From Bradyrhizobium quebecense (GTDB lineage Bacteria; Pseudomonadota; Alphaproteobacteria; Rhizobiales; Xanthobacteraceae), in assembly GCF_013373795.3 (NCBI RefSeq), contig NZ_CP088022.1:3906001-3970000 (forward strand): a DNA stretch of 64,000 bases. The letters are read 5' to 3'. Position numbers and translations under genes: made by a program. The notes below the pieces were generated by a model, which was given only the letters and a program-made list of their open reading frames with translations, made no database searches and was not told the DNA's origin. Shown here one piece after another: positions 17,131-26,718 of this stretch. Positions within the stretch are counted from its first letter, which is position 1, and every line of letters starts with the position of its first letter.

Positions 17131-18613
17131 AGAATAATGCGGGCGGCGTGACCGCGGCGCTGGCCGCAGGGTCCGCCGCGCCGTCGCCGTCTTCGGCCTC
17201 CGTCGCCGGCGTCAGCCGCGACGGCCGCACCACGGTCACCGTGCACGGCGCTTCGCCGGCGACCTTGGCGGAGACGCTGCCGAGCAGCGCGCGCCGCATC
17301 GAGTTCTGCCGCGCGCCGATGATGATGTGGTCGACCAGATTGACCGCGGCGAATTCCAGGATGGCGGCGGCGGGATCGATCGCCTCCAGCACATGCACGG
17401 TCAGCCGCCCCTCCTCGAGCCTGAACGGCCGCGCCCAATGCTGGAGCGCCACCAGGCGGTCGACATGCTTGTTCTGGCCCTGCTCGTCATGGGTGCGGTC
17501 GATCGCCAGGCGATTGAGCTTCAGCACGTTGACGCAGGCGAGCCGCGCCGACGGCGACGTCGACAGCACCTGCTCGGCGGTGACGCGGATGGTCTCGTTC
17601 AGCGCCTCGGTCCCCTCGCCGAGATCGAGCGCGACGGCGACAATCGGGCTCGAGGTGAGTTGCGCCGCGACATCGGACTTCGGCTGCGGCGGGGCCGCGC
17701 CGAGATTGAAGCGGCGGCGCCACACCGTGCCGAGCGGATCGCGATCGAGCCGCCGCGCCCGCGCCGTCAGCTTCACCTGTTCGGGATGACCGAGATCGAA
17801 GGCAAGCTGCGCCGCGGTCGGATAGCGCGCCGCCGGGTCGATCTCCAGACAGCGCAGCACGATCTCCTGCAACCATGGCGGATAGTCGGGCTTCAGCTTG
17901 CGCGGCGGATACGGGTCGCGCCACAGCCGGCGGCGCATGCCGCGCAGGGTCTCGGTCTCGCCGAACGGGCGAACGCCGGTGGTGAAGAAATAGAGCAGCA
18001 CGCCGAGCGAAAACAGGTCGCTGCGCGGATCGTCGCGCACCCCGAGCAGGCGCTCCGGCGCCATGTAGGGCGCGGTGCCGTAAGGCAGCCGAAACTCCTC
18101 CTGCAACAGGTCGGGCAGATGCTGGTGATGCGAGAGACCGAAATCGATCAGCACCGCCTCGCCGCGCTCGCGGAACATGATGCTGCTCGGCTTGATGTCG
18201 TGATGGATGACGTTCTGCCGGTGCAGGCTGGCGAGCGCGGTCGCGACCTTGCCGCCGATCACCCTCACTTCCTCATACGGCAACGGCAGCGCGTCGAGCC
18301 GCTTGTAGAGCGTCTGGCCCGGGATGCGCTCCATCACCACGTAGGCCTGACGCTCGAAGTCGCCGGTGCCGAAACAGGCCGGCACGTGCGGACCCGACAG
18401 CCGCGGCAGGATCATCTGCTCCATCTCGAAGCTGACGATCGCGGCCGGATCCTCGCCCTCCGAGGTGAGCGGCACCTTCATCAAAAGCGGCACATTGATG
18501 CCCGGATGGGTGACGCTCCACAGCGTCGCCATGCCGCCGCGGTGCACCCGCTCGCCGATGGTGAAGCCATCGATCTCGGCGCCCGCCTGCATCGTCAGCG
18601 CCGCCATCTGCAT
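17129..18613 (-). CDS. Serine/threonine protein kinase fused to a universal stress protein domain
   Basis: A 494-residue protein. Residues about 15-280 are a Hanks-type kinase: glycine loop near 24-28, Lys46, the catalytic segment HHDIKP with Asp139 and Lys141, DFG at 157-159 and APE at 185-187. The metal-binding Asn of the catalytic loop is replaced by Ser144. Residues about 330-475 resemble a UspA domain, ending HIIIGARQNSMRRALLGSVS. There is no membrane segment, so it is cytosolic. Its start overlaps the stop of the metallophosphoesterase gene (TAATG), so the two are co-translated. Confidence 0.85.
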   Translation of the reverse strand: MQMAALTMQAGAEIDGFTIGERVHRGGMATLWSVTHPGINVPLLMKVPLTSEGEDPAAIVSFEMEQMILPRLSGPHVPACFGTGDFERQAYVVMERIPGQTLYKRLDALPLPYEEVRVIGGKVATALASLHRQNVIHHDIKPSSIMFRERGEAVLIDFGLSHHQHLPDLLQEEFRLPYGTAPYMAPERLLGVRDDPRSDLFSLGVLLYFFTTGVRPFGETETLRGMRRRLWRDPYPPRKLKPDYPPWLQEIVLRCLEIDPAARYPTAAQLAFDLGHPEQVKLTARARRLDRDPLGTVWRRRFNLGAAPPQPKSDVAAQLTSSPIVAVALDLGEGTEALNETIRVTAEQVLSTSPSARLACVNVLKLNRLAIDRTHDEQGQNKHVDRLVALQHWARPFRLEEGRLTVHVLEAIDPAAAILEFAAVNLVDHIIIGARQNSMRRALLGSVSAKVAGEAPCTVTVVRPSRLTPATEAEDGDGAADPAASAAVTPPALF

Positions 18614-19353
18614 TACCTGCCGATCGGCAGGCGGTCGGCGAGCCAGAGCGGCAGGCCGCTGGCCTTGATCCGCGCCGCGGCAGTCGCGACGTCATAGGGC
18701 ACGCGGTGATAGGTGATCTCGCGGCTGATGGTGTCGAACATCGCAAACGAAGCCGCCGGATCGCCGTCGCGCGGCTGGCCGACCGAGCCGAGCACGGCGA
18801 GCCAGCGCCGCCCCGTCAACAATTGCACCGCGACGCCCGCGGTCGGAACGAAGCTGGTCATCTTCGCGGTCGAGGACATCGAGTAGAGGCCCGGACGATG
18901 GATGTGGCCGCAGAAGGTGATCTGCAATTCGGTTGCCATCATGCTGCGCGCGGCGTCGGAGGTGTCACGGACGTAGCGCCACTTCGCGGGGTCTGACGCC
19001 TCGGAATGCACGTAGAGCCGGTTGTCCTCTTCCCGCGACATCGGAAGCTCGGCGAGGAACTCCTTCTGCCCGGCGCTGAGCCGGCCGCGGGTCCAGTAGA
19101 TGGCGGCCTGTGCATCGGCATTCATGCTGTCGCTCGGCACGCCGATCGCATTGTCATGATTGCCGCGCACCGCGATCGCGCCCTTGGCGACGAGGTCCTT
19201 CACAGTATCGACGGCCCATTCGGGATCGGCGCCATAGCCGACGATATCGCCGAGGCAGATCAGCCGCTCGGCGCCGCGCGCACGCGCGGCATCCAGGCAG
19301 GCCGCGAAGGCCTGCCGGTTGGCATGAATATCGGCAAAGAGTGCAAGCCGCAT
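18613..19353 (-). CDS. Calcineurin-like metallophosphoesterase
   Basis: A 246-residue protein. The metal ligands are visible as DIH (Asp8, His10), GDIVGYG (Asp36) and GNHDN (65-68), plus CGHIHRPG toward the C-terminus. This layout matches the YfcE/bacterial phosphodiesterase group. The substrate could be a nucleotide, phosphodiester or phosphoprotein. The gene lies directly upstream of, and overlaps by one base, the kinase gene. This suggests the two act on the same pathway. The start MRLALFADIH is preferred over an ATG 39 bp upstream. Confidence 0.85.
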   Translation of the reverse strand: MRLALFADIHANRQAFAACLDAARARGAERLICLGDIVGYGADPEWAVDTVKDLVAKGAIAVRGNHDNAIGVPSDSMNADAQAAIYWTRGRLSAGQKEFLAELPMSREEDNRLYVHSEASDPAKWRYVRDTSDAARSMMATELQITFCGHIHRPGLYSMSSTAKMTSFVPTAGVAVQLLTGRRWLAVLGSVGQPRDGDPAASFAMFDTISREITYHRVPYDVATAAARIKASGLPLWLADRLPIGR

Positions 19354-19460
19354 CGAGGTCCGCGCCGTTGATCCCTGCCCAATATCAAGCACACGCGGCC
19401 CCGGGCTCGCAATCGGGCCAAAGGCATCAGATGATCAGGGTATGTCGGAAGAACGGTCGG

Positions 19461-20054
19461 TTAGTGCTTGCACACCCGCACGCCCCGCAGCAGCAGGGCG
19501 ATGAGGGCGTCGATCCGCGACGGGCATTCGGGCTTGGCCCATTCCTCGGCATGCGCCGGGTGGTGGTAGCGGACGGTGGCGTCGAACACGGCCCGCGCGG
19601 TCGCCTTCACATTATCGACCTCGAACACGCCCTGCGCGACACCGTCGGTCAGGATTTTCGCGATCAGATCGACCTGCTTGTCCTTGTAGGCTTCCACCAC
19701 TTCGCGCGCGTCCTGCGCGAGTGCGAGGTAGGTCGCGAACATCTCGGGATCGTCGCAGACCTTCTTCTGCTTGATCGTGAAGGCGGTGCGCAGCCATTTC
19801 TCCAGCCGTTCCGGCGCAGGGCCATCGCTTGCCGCGAGCTTGCACAGCGGCTCGTTGGCGCGGTCGAGCCAGCGTTTGGCGACCGCATCGCGGAGCGAGG
19901 CTTTGCTGGGAAAATGGCGGTACACGCTGCCGTGGCTGACATCCAGCGCACGGGCAACGTCGACAACGGTGGCCTTGGCGAGCCCGAAGCGCCTCAAAAC
20001 ATCCTCGGTTGCTTCGAGGATCCGCTCGGGTGTCAATACCACCGCCTCGTTCAT
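19461..20054 (-). CDS. TetR-family transcriptional regulator
   Basis: A 197-residue repressor. The N-terminal helix-turn-helix spans about residues 25-48 (TVVDVARALDVSHGSVYRHFPSK). The C-terminal ligand domain resembles the TetR_C family of Bradyrhizobium regulators. Its ATG overlaps the stop of a 44-residue ORF upstream (ATGA), and a 9-bp palindrome lies 110 bp upstream of that ORF. It probably controls its own operon. Confidence 0.88.
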   Translation of the reverse strand: MNEAVVLTPERILEATEDVLRRFGLAKATVVDVARALDVSHGSVYRHFPSKASLRDAVAKRWLDRANEPLCKLAASDGPAPERLEKWLRTAFTIKQKKVCDDPEMFATYLALAQDAREVVEAYKDKQVDLIAKILTDGVAQGVFEVDNVKATARAVFDATVRYHHPAHAEEWAKPECPSRIDALIALLLRGVRVCKH

Positions 20055-20185
20055 GCGTTTACCGTCTGGTTAGCGCTGTCCTGCCCGCGGCTGAACTTGG
20101 CAGCCTGGGCTGCCAGATGGCGGGCGACGCGAAGATTGAGCCACTGTTGAATCTGGGCGGTCAATTGAAAGATTTCTATCGTCAT
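20051..20185 (-). CDS. Small protein (44 aa) translationally coupled to tetR
   Basis: A 44-codon ORF from the ATG at 20183-20185 to a TGA that overlaps the TetR start codon by ATGA. An AAGGA ribosome site is placed eight bases upstream. Residues 1-30 (start MTIEIFQLTAQIQQW) could form an amphipathic helix; the tail is polar. There is no signal peptide and no family I recognise. The tight coupling to tetR and the good ribosome site argue that it is translated. It could be a leader peptide or a small co-regulator. Confidence 0.55.
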   Translation of the reverse strand: MTIEIFQLTAQIQQWLNLRVARHLAAQAAKFSRGQDSANQTVNA

Positions 20186-20294
20186 GGAGGTAGTCCTTCG
20201 AGGTAGTCAAATTAAGTACGGCTCCCCGGCCAAATACCGGAACAGCCACTGGGCGCCCTCCTCCCTTGGGCTCGTGAGTATATAGACCATCCCG

Positions 20295-20318
20295 CTGACA
20301 GATTTCAATATCTGTCAG
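20295..20318. promoter_or_regulatory. Candidate TetR operator palindrome
   Basis: CTGACAGAT and its exact complement ATCTGTCAG are separated by six bases. The site sits in the 278-bp region between the small ORF/tetR operon and a divergent small membrane gene, where a TetR autoregulatory operator is expected. Nothing else was seen in 20186-20463. Confidence 0.5.
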
Positions 20319-20463
20319 ACAAACTTTGCGAGATGACAGCTATGCGATCCCGACGGGCCCCCTGCGGCCCGGCCGTGCGGCGCACTACACCGTTCCGTGA
20401 GCGGCCGGGGCGACAGCCAGTCCGTGCCTATGTACCCCTCAGGGCTACCCGGGAGAGGTTTGC

Positions 20464-20580
20464 ATGGACCGGCCGATGACCTTCAAGGAGATCGCCAAGA
20501 TCACCGCGGGCGCGGTGGTCTCGCTCGTTATCGTCGGGTGGCTGATGGTTCTCGCGATCGCATTCCTGACAGTGCTCTGA
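20464..20580 (+). CDS. Small single-span membrane protein (38 aa)
   Basis: A 38-residue ORF starting MDRPMTFKEIAKI, with one hydrophobic helix over residues about 15-37. A GGGAGAGG ribosome site lies five bases upstream and a 12-bp-stem terminator follows the stop by 26 bp. The gene is compact and self-contained. It is divergent from the tetR operon. No family is recognised. Confidence 0.6.
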   Translation: MDRPMTFKEIAKITAGAVVSLVIVGWLMVLAIAFLTVL

Positions 20581-20606
20581 GGCACTGGAACCGGGCTCCG
20601 GAATCG

Positions 20607-20636
20607 AAAGGGGCCGCTTCACGCAGCGGCCCCTTT
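20607..20636 (+). terminator. Intrinsic terminator after the 38-aa gene
   Basis: A perfect 12-bp stem AAAGGGGCCGCT / AGCGGCCCCTTT with a six-base loop. It is symmetric enough to act in both directions, so it may also end the operon arriving from 20793. Confidence 0.8.
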
Positions 20637-20792
20637 GCCGGGAAAATGGCTTGGGGATGAAATCTAGCCCCGGTTAGCCCCAAGACTACACGGTTCACGG
20701 AATTGAGGAATTCCGGATGACTACTGTCCACCCGGCTGACCGATTATTGGCGATCCCTATTTTTATGCCATCCTCGTGTTGGTTGCATCCAG

Positions 20793-21401
20793 CTATTGTT
20801 GCTCGTCCTTGGGCGGCATCCGGGGCGGTGGCAGCGGCGTGAAGACCGATCCTTGCGCGCCGGCCGGCGGCGGCACGAAGGTCCCGGTGGTGGAGTCGCC
20901 GCCGGTGGTCTCCAGAAGCGTCTTCGGCGTGATGTACTCCCTGACGAAATCCATGATGGTCCCGTCGCCGCCGCCGAAATCGGCTGCCCGTCCGCCCTGC
21001 GGATGCCCGGCCTTGATCTCGTTGTCGGCGGTGTGGGTCTGCTCGGCCAACGCGTCGCTATAGGGAATCCGGAAGGCGCGCGGCACCGCGCTCGGCCGGT
21101 TGTCTTCATCAAGCTCCTCAACCCAGAGATAGATCGAGCCCGGATCGCCCTCCAACGAATGCGGCTCCACGATCCGCGTCGACAGCAGCTTGAAATTCGC
21201 CGGCAGCTTTTCCGCGGAGGCCCAGCCGAGCAGGCCGCGCATGCCGCCGAAGCTGACGAAATAGAACGCGCTGGTCACGACGATCACGATCGCCTTCAGC
21301 GACCAGTGCAACCGCGCATAGACCAGCACGATCAGCAGCAGCGCGCCGACCGCCGCGTAGGCGACCGCAAGCGTGAGAATCACCGACTGCAGACTAATCA
21401 C
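20793..21401 (-). CDS. Hypothetical membrane protein of a channel operon
   Basis: A 202-residue protein. Two hydrophobic helices lie at about residues 4-27 and 34-52. They are followed by a soluble domain with a beta-rich stretch (SIYLWVEELDEDNRPSAVPR) and a Pro-rich tail (FTPLPPPRMPP). No family is recognised. It is the third gene of an operon with a MotA/TolQ/ExbB-like protein and overlaps the second gene by eight bases. This implies an accessory subunit of the same complex. Confidence 0.7.
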   Translation of the reverse strand: MISLQSVILTLAVAYAAVGALLLIVLVYARLHWSLKAIVIVVTSAFYFVSFGGMRGLLGWASAEKLPANFKLLSTRIVEPHSLEGDPGSIYLWVEELDEDNRPSAVPRAFRIPYSDALAEQTHTADNEIKAGHPQGGRAADFGGGDGTIMDFVREYITPKTLLETTGGDSTTGTFVPPPAGAQGSVFTPLPPPRMPPKDEQQ

Positions 21402-22065
21402 GGCGCATCCTCACCCCGGTCTTCGGGTCGAGATCGGCGCCGTTGGCGTGGACGTTACGAAACGTCTCCAACAGCGATTTCGGCCGCTGGTCCACGTTGA
21501 TCACCTTGCCCTCGGCGTCGATGCGAAACCTGACCGCGGTCTTCTCGTCGCCGGTGTGAGTGACGGTCAGCTTGTCGTCGAAGATGACCTGCGCCGTCGG
21601 ATTGAGCTTCTGCACCTTCACATTGGCCTGCACCGGCTCGCCGGTCGTCGCCTGGAAATGCGAGACGTTGACGGTGTATTCGCCGGCGACGATGCCGCGC
21701 AAGGTGACGATCTCCTCGCGGATCGGCGACGCGATCTTCTTGCCGTTGACCACGATGAAGTCGTTGGCGCCGCCGCGATCGTCGCGATCGAGCGTCAGGA
21801 AGCCGGCCTCGCGATGCCGGTACCAGGCGATGTTGCCGGCCGGGTCCTGCACGAACAGGTCGAGATCGTCAGGATGGTTGTCCGGCCAGTCCAACGTGAT
21901 GATGAACTCCGCCTTGGAGTCGATCTTGCCTTCCTTGGAATCCGGCGACACCGCGAGCAGCGCGAGGAAGAACAGGAAGGCGACGACCTGCAGCGCCTTG
22001 AACAGCATGACACCGAGGGGATCGAATGCTTCCTCGCGCGGATAGAGCCCGAACTCGTCCATCAT
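21394..22065 (-). CDS. Single-span membrane protein with DUF2135-like beta domain, ExbD/TolR-like layout
   Basis: A 223-residue protein. A short cytoplasmic N-terminus with Asp15 precedes one membrane helix (about 18-40), and the rest should be periplasmic. This layout matches ExbD/TolR/MotB partners, which carry a conserved Asp at the helix. The periplasmic domain has DLDLFVQDPAG (67-77) and LDRDDRGG, a pattern like that of DUF2135 beta-sandwich domains. It overlaps the MotA-like gene by ATGA. The match to ExbD is by topology only. Confidence 0.7.
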   Translation of the reverse strand: MMDEFGLYPREEAFDPLGVMLFKALQVVAFLFFLALLAVSPDSKEGKIDSKAEFIITLDWPDNHPDDLDLFVQDPAGNIAWYRHREAGFLTLDRDDRGGANDFIVVNGKKIASPIREEIVTLRGIVAGEYTVNVSHFQATTGEPVQANVKVQKLNPTAQVIFDDKLTVTHTGDEKTAVRFRIDAEGKVINVDQRPKSLLETFRNVHANGADLDPKTGVRMRRD

Positions 22066-22853
22066 GGCGGCGTTCCAAGGGGCGTACCAAGCCGACGCTC
22101 CAACGCCGGGGTGACGTGCGTCTCGGTCAGCACGACCGCATCGGAGAACACCCGCTGGGTCGCGGAATCCAGCATGTAGTACTGGATCCGGACCAGGATC
22201 GATCCGATCAGCCCGGCCAGCGTCGTGTACATCGCGACCGCCATGCCGTCGCTCATCAGGCCCATCGACGATTTCATCGCGACCTTGTCGGCGGCATCGA
22301 GGGAGGCGATCGGCGCCAGCATGATAATGAAGCCGATGATGGTGCCGAGCAGGCCGAGCTTCATCAGCGTGTCGGAGACGAAGGCGCCAAACCCGTTCGA
22401 GCCGCGCAGGCGATCGGCCAGCGTCCGCAGCAGCAGGGTCTGGTCGATGCGGCCTTTGGCTTGCGCGTCAGCTTTCTGCACCAGGCTCTTGATGTGATCG
22501 GTGACGAGGCCACGGGGCAGGCCGCGCGCATCCGATGCAAGCGCCTCTGATACAAGCAGCTTGGCACCGTCGGGCGTGGCGAGGATGGCGCGGCAGCCGC
22601 GCGCGACCTCGCCTTCCCGCGCAATCGCCCGCGTCCGCCAGAAGCAATGGACGCAGGTGACGATGTAGAGCGCGGCGATGACGCTGGAAATGTAGGTGCG
22701 ATCGGAACTGACCATGAGGCGGATCAGCCCGTAACGCCACAGCAGGAAGGCGGCGAACACCGAAAGGCCGGTAAAGATCATCCAGAGCAGCAGGACGCTA
22801 CGCTCCGCCGCATCCGTGCCGGCCGATGCGGCGGCGCCGACCTTGGCATTCAT
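22062..22853 (-). CDS. MotA/TolQ/ExbB-family proton channel protein
   Basis: A 263-residue inner-membrane protein with four predicted helices (about 18-39, 53-72, 165-183, 205-222). The family signature is clear: GLLGTIIGFIIML at about 168-180 and MAVAMYTTLAGLIGS at about 204-218. In related systems this subunit forms the pentamer that moves protons or sodium past a partner helix. The start at 22853 is chosen because it precedes the first helix by 17 residues and has GGGAG upstream. It is divergent from a two-component system. Confidence 0.85.
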   Translation of the reverse strand: MNAKVGAAASAGTDAAERSVLLLWMIFTGLSVFAAFLLWRYGLIRLMVSSDRTYISSVIAALYIVTCVHCFWRTRAIAREGEVARGCRAILATPDGAKLLVSEALASDARGLPRGLVTDHIKSLVQKADAQAKGRIDQTLLLRTLADRLRGSNGFGAFVSDTLMKLGLLGTIIGFIIMLAPIASLDAADKVAMKSSMGLMSDGMAVAMYTTLAGLIGSILVRIQYYMLDSATQRVFSDAVVLTETHVTPALERRLGTPLGTPP

Positions 22854-23073
22854 GCTGCGTGATCTCCCTGTGACGATTGTTCCATGAGGCTCCGCGGTGG
22901 CCTCGCCTCCCGTTAGAGCAGAGCCTGCGGGCGCCGTCCAAAGACATCTGCCCAAGTTTCGTCGGGCAAATTTCCCGACCTGCATCGCTGCGCATGCTTG
23001 CACTTGCCGGGAACGGGGTTGCTGTTACGCTTCCCCCTCTTTCTGCATCATGCTCCGGCCGTGGAGTGATCGC

Positions 23074-24444
23074 ATGCGCCTCGTGCTTCAACTGGTTGCC
23101 CGCCTGCTCGTCATCGTCGCGCTGTGCCTCGGCGCGGCTACCGTCTGGGCCACGATCGATGCCTATCGCAGCGTCGATCGCGCCACGTCGGCGTCCGCCG
23201 AGCGGGTCTCGCAGGCGCTTGAAGCATTGTACTGGCGCGAATTGCTGCTGCGCAGCAACCGGATGCGCGAGCAACTGCTACCGGCGCCGGACTGGCGCAC
23301 CATCGAAACCATGGGACTGATCGCGCCGGGGATCTGCGTGCAGTTCGAACCGGCCAGCGCCTTCGAGAAGCCGCTCTGCGGCCAGAGCAAGGGGATCGGC
23401 AAGTCCCCGCCGCGCTGGTTCGCGGCAACCGTGCAGACGGTGCTCGGCGATCACGCCACCGTCGAGCGGCCGATCAGCGCCCGCACCGCCACCGCCGGAA
23501 CCGTCCGCGCCATCTCCGATCCGGACGCCGCGATCGCGCTCGCCTGGCAGCACATCCTGGACAACATCCATGTCGCGCTCCTGATGGCGCTCGCCATCGC
23601 GCTGCTCGCCTCGCTCGCGATCGCGCATACGCTGGCGCCCGCCCACTCGATCGTGTCGGCGCTGCGGCGCATGGCCGAGGGCGAGTACCGCACGCCGCTG
23701 CCGCGCGTCCGCTCGATGGATCTCGCGATGATCGGACGCGCCGTCGGCGATCTCGGCGACCGCCTCGCGCAGGCCGAGGAGGAGCGCACGATGCTGACGC
23801 GGCGGCTGCTCGAAATCCGCAACGACGAACGCCGCGCGCTGGCCCGCGAGCTGCACGACGAGTTCGGCCAAAACCTCACCGCGATCCTCGCCTTCGCCAC
23901 CACGATCGAGGCAAGCGCCGGCGACAAATACGCCGCCGGCACCGAAATTGCGCAGGATGCACGGATGATCTCGCAGGCCACGCGCCGCATCATCGCCTGC
24001 CTGCGCGATACGTTGAACCGCCTGCGCCATCCGCCGGCCGAGGAGCTCGGGCTCGAGGCAAGCCTGGTCGATCTGGTCGACAGCTGGCGATCGCGCACGA
24101 CGCAGCCGATGATCCAGCTCGATTTGCAGGGCGATCTTGCCGACATCAGCGGCACGGTCGCCGCGACTGCCTATCGCATCGCGCAGGAGTGCCTGACCAA
24201 TGCGCTGCGCCACAGCGCCGCGCGCGAGATCGTGCTGCGGATCGAGCGGCGCACCGGAACCGAGAACGCGCTCTTGGTGCGGGTCGAGGACGACGGCGGC
24301 GGCGATGCCGCCAAGGTGGCGCAGTCGGCGGGCTTCGGCCTCACCGGCGTCAGCGAGCGCGTCGCAGCCCTCGGCGGTTCGCTGTCGATCGCGCGCGCCA
24401 GCCGCGGCCTCTCCGTCGCCGCCACGATTCCGCTCGCCGCCTGA
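23074..24444 (+). CDS. Sensor histidine kinase (NarL/UhpB type)
   Basis: A 456-residue membrane kinase. Membrane helices at about 4-27 and 165-186 enclose a periplasmic sensor of about 135 residues, followed by a HAMP linker (187-239). A HisKA_3 dimer domain carries the phosphoacceptor His261 in ARELHDEFGQN. The HATPase domain ends with GFGLTGVSERVAALGG. The start at 23074 has GGAG seven bases upstream; an ATG at 23050 is also possible. The response regulator gene follows at once. Confidence 0.9.
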   Translation: MRLVLQLVARLLVIVALCLGAATVWATIDAYRSVDRATSASAERVSQALEALYWRELLLRSNRMREQLLPAPDWRTIETMGLIAPGICVQFEPASAFEKPLCGQSKGIGKSPPRWFAATVQTVLGDHATVERPISARTATAGTVRAISDPDAAIALAWQHILDNIHVALLMALAIALLASLAIAHTLAPAHSIVSALRRMAEGEYRTPLPRVRSMDLAMIGRAVGDLGDRLAQAEEERTMLTRRLLEIRNDERRALARELHDEFGQNLTAILAFATTIEASAGDKYAAGTEIAQDARMISQATRRIIACLRDTLNRLRHPPAEELGLEASLVDLVDSWRSRTTQPMIQLDLQGDLADISGTVAATAYRIAQECLTNALRHSAAREIVLRIERRTGTENALLVRVEDDGGGDAAKVAQSAGFGLTGVSERVAALGGSLSIARASRGLSVAATIPLAA

Positions 24445-24445
24445 G

Positions 24446-25117
24446 ATGACGATGGCCGCAATGACAACGAACGTGAAGAGTCGCGGCATCTCGATCCTCT
24501 TGGTGGACGATCATCCCGTCGTCCGCCAGGGCTACCGGCGCGTGCTCGAGCATCAGGACGATTTCAGCGTGGTCGCCGAGGCCGACAACGCCGCCAATGC
24601 CTACCGCGCCTTCAAGTCGCACCAGCCCGATGTAGTGGTGATGGACATCTCGATGCCCGGCGCGAGCGGACTGGAAGCGATCCGCAACATCCGCGCGCGC
24701 GATGCCGACGCCCGCATCCTGGTGTTCAGCATGCACAGCGAGGCCGCCCAGGTGAAGGCGGCGTTCGGCGCCGGCGCCAGCGGCTTCGTCACCAAGGGCA
24801 GCGAGCCGGCCGAGCTGATCGCGGCGATCCGCTCAGTGGCGCGCGGCGAGCATGCGATGAGTGACGACGTCGCCCGGGTGCTCGCGCTGGAGAGCCTGGT
24901 GCCGTCCAAATCGGCCCTCGACCAGCTCGGCGAGCGGGAGATCGAGATTCTCCGGCAGTTCGCGGCCGGCAGCACCAAGGAACAGATCGCTGTAAACCTC
25001 AACCTCAGCACCAAGACCGTGCAGAACTACCACTATCTGATCAAGGCCAAGACCGGCATGCGGACCGACGCCCAGCTGGTCCGCCTGGCCGTCGAATGCG
25101 GGTTGGCGAATTTGTAG
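24446..25117 (+). CDS. LuxR/NarL-family response regulator
   Basis: A 223-residue regulator. The receiver domain has Asp21-Asp22, phosphoacceptor Asp67 (VVMDISMPG) and Lys in VTKGS. A LuxR-type helix-turn-helix spans about residues 155-215 (GEREIEILRQFAAGSTKEQIA). The gene begins one base after the kinase stop, so the pair is co-translated. The divergent channel operon is the obvious candidate target. Confidence 0.9.
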   Translation: MTMAAMTTNVKSRGISILLVDDHPVVRQGYRRVLEHQDDFSVVAEADNAANAYRAFKSHQPDVVVMDISMPGASGLEAIRNIRARDADARILVFSMHSEAAQVKAAFGAGASGFVTKGSEPAELIAAIRSVARGEHAMSDDVARVLALESLVPSKSALDQLGEREIEILRQFAAGSTKEQIAVNLNLSTKTVQNYHYLIKAKTGMRTDAQLVRLAVECGLANL

Positions 25118-25124
25118 CCGCCTT

Positions 25125-25197
25125 GTAGCCCGGGTGAGCGCAGCGCCCCCGGGATCGGCCGCGCGGCCTCGGATATCGCTGCGCTGATCCAGGCTAC
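25125..25197. repeat. Palindromic intergenic repeat (GTAGCCCGGGTGAGCG type)
   Basis: The left end GTAGCC..GGGTGAGCGCAGCG pairs with the right end CGCTGCGCTGAT..GGCTAC. The middle contains GGCCGCGCGGCC. It is a dispersed repeat of alphaproteobacterial genomes and may end transcription of the response regulator gene. Confidence 0.65.
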
Positions 25198-25280
25198 GGC
25201 CACCACGCCGGCTATTTTGGCCGGTTTTCCGCACTATATTCCCTGTTAGTGGCCCCGCCCCGCTCGATTCGGAGTGCGCA

Positions 25281-26588
<1,308 letters not shown>

Positions 26589-26598
26589 GGGTTTCTCT

Positions 26599-26640
26599 GT
26601 CATTCCGGGGCACGCGCACCGCGCGTGAACCCGGAATGAC
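26599..26640. repeat. Palindrome after purB
   Basis: Outer arms GTCATTCCGG / CCGGAATGAC enclose inner arms CACGCGC / GCGCGTG. This hairpin type is dispersed in Bradyrhizobium genomes. It starts 11 bp after the purB stop and may stabilise or end its mRNA. Confidence 0.7.
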
Positions 26641-26718
26641 GGTCGCTTTCGCGTGACAAGTCGCCGGGTTAGGCTACGCTGCCCGCCTTACAAAGCTCAC
26701 AAGAAACGGACGCTCCCT

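Noticed and set aside
17327..18697. A 456-codon plus-strand frame opposite the kinase gene
   Set aside because: The minus-strand frame has clear kinase motifs; the plus frame is compositionally a shadow.
20793..22853. Zorya-type antiphage system based on the MotA-like protein
   Set aside because: There is no ZorB-like OmpA peptidoglycan-binding domain and no helicase or nuclease gene nearby, so a defence label is not supported.
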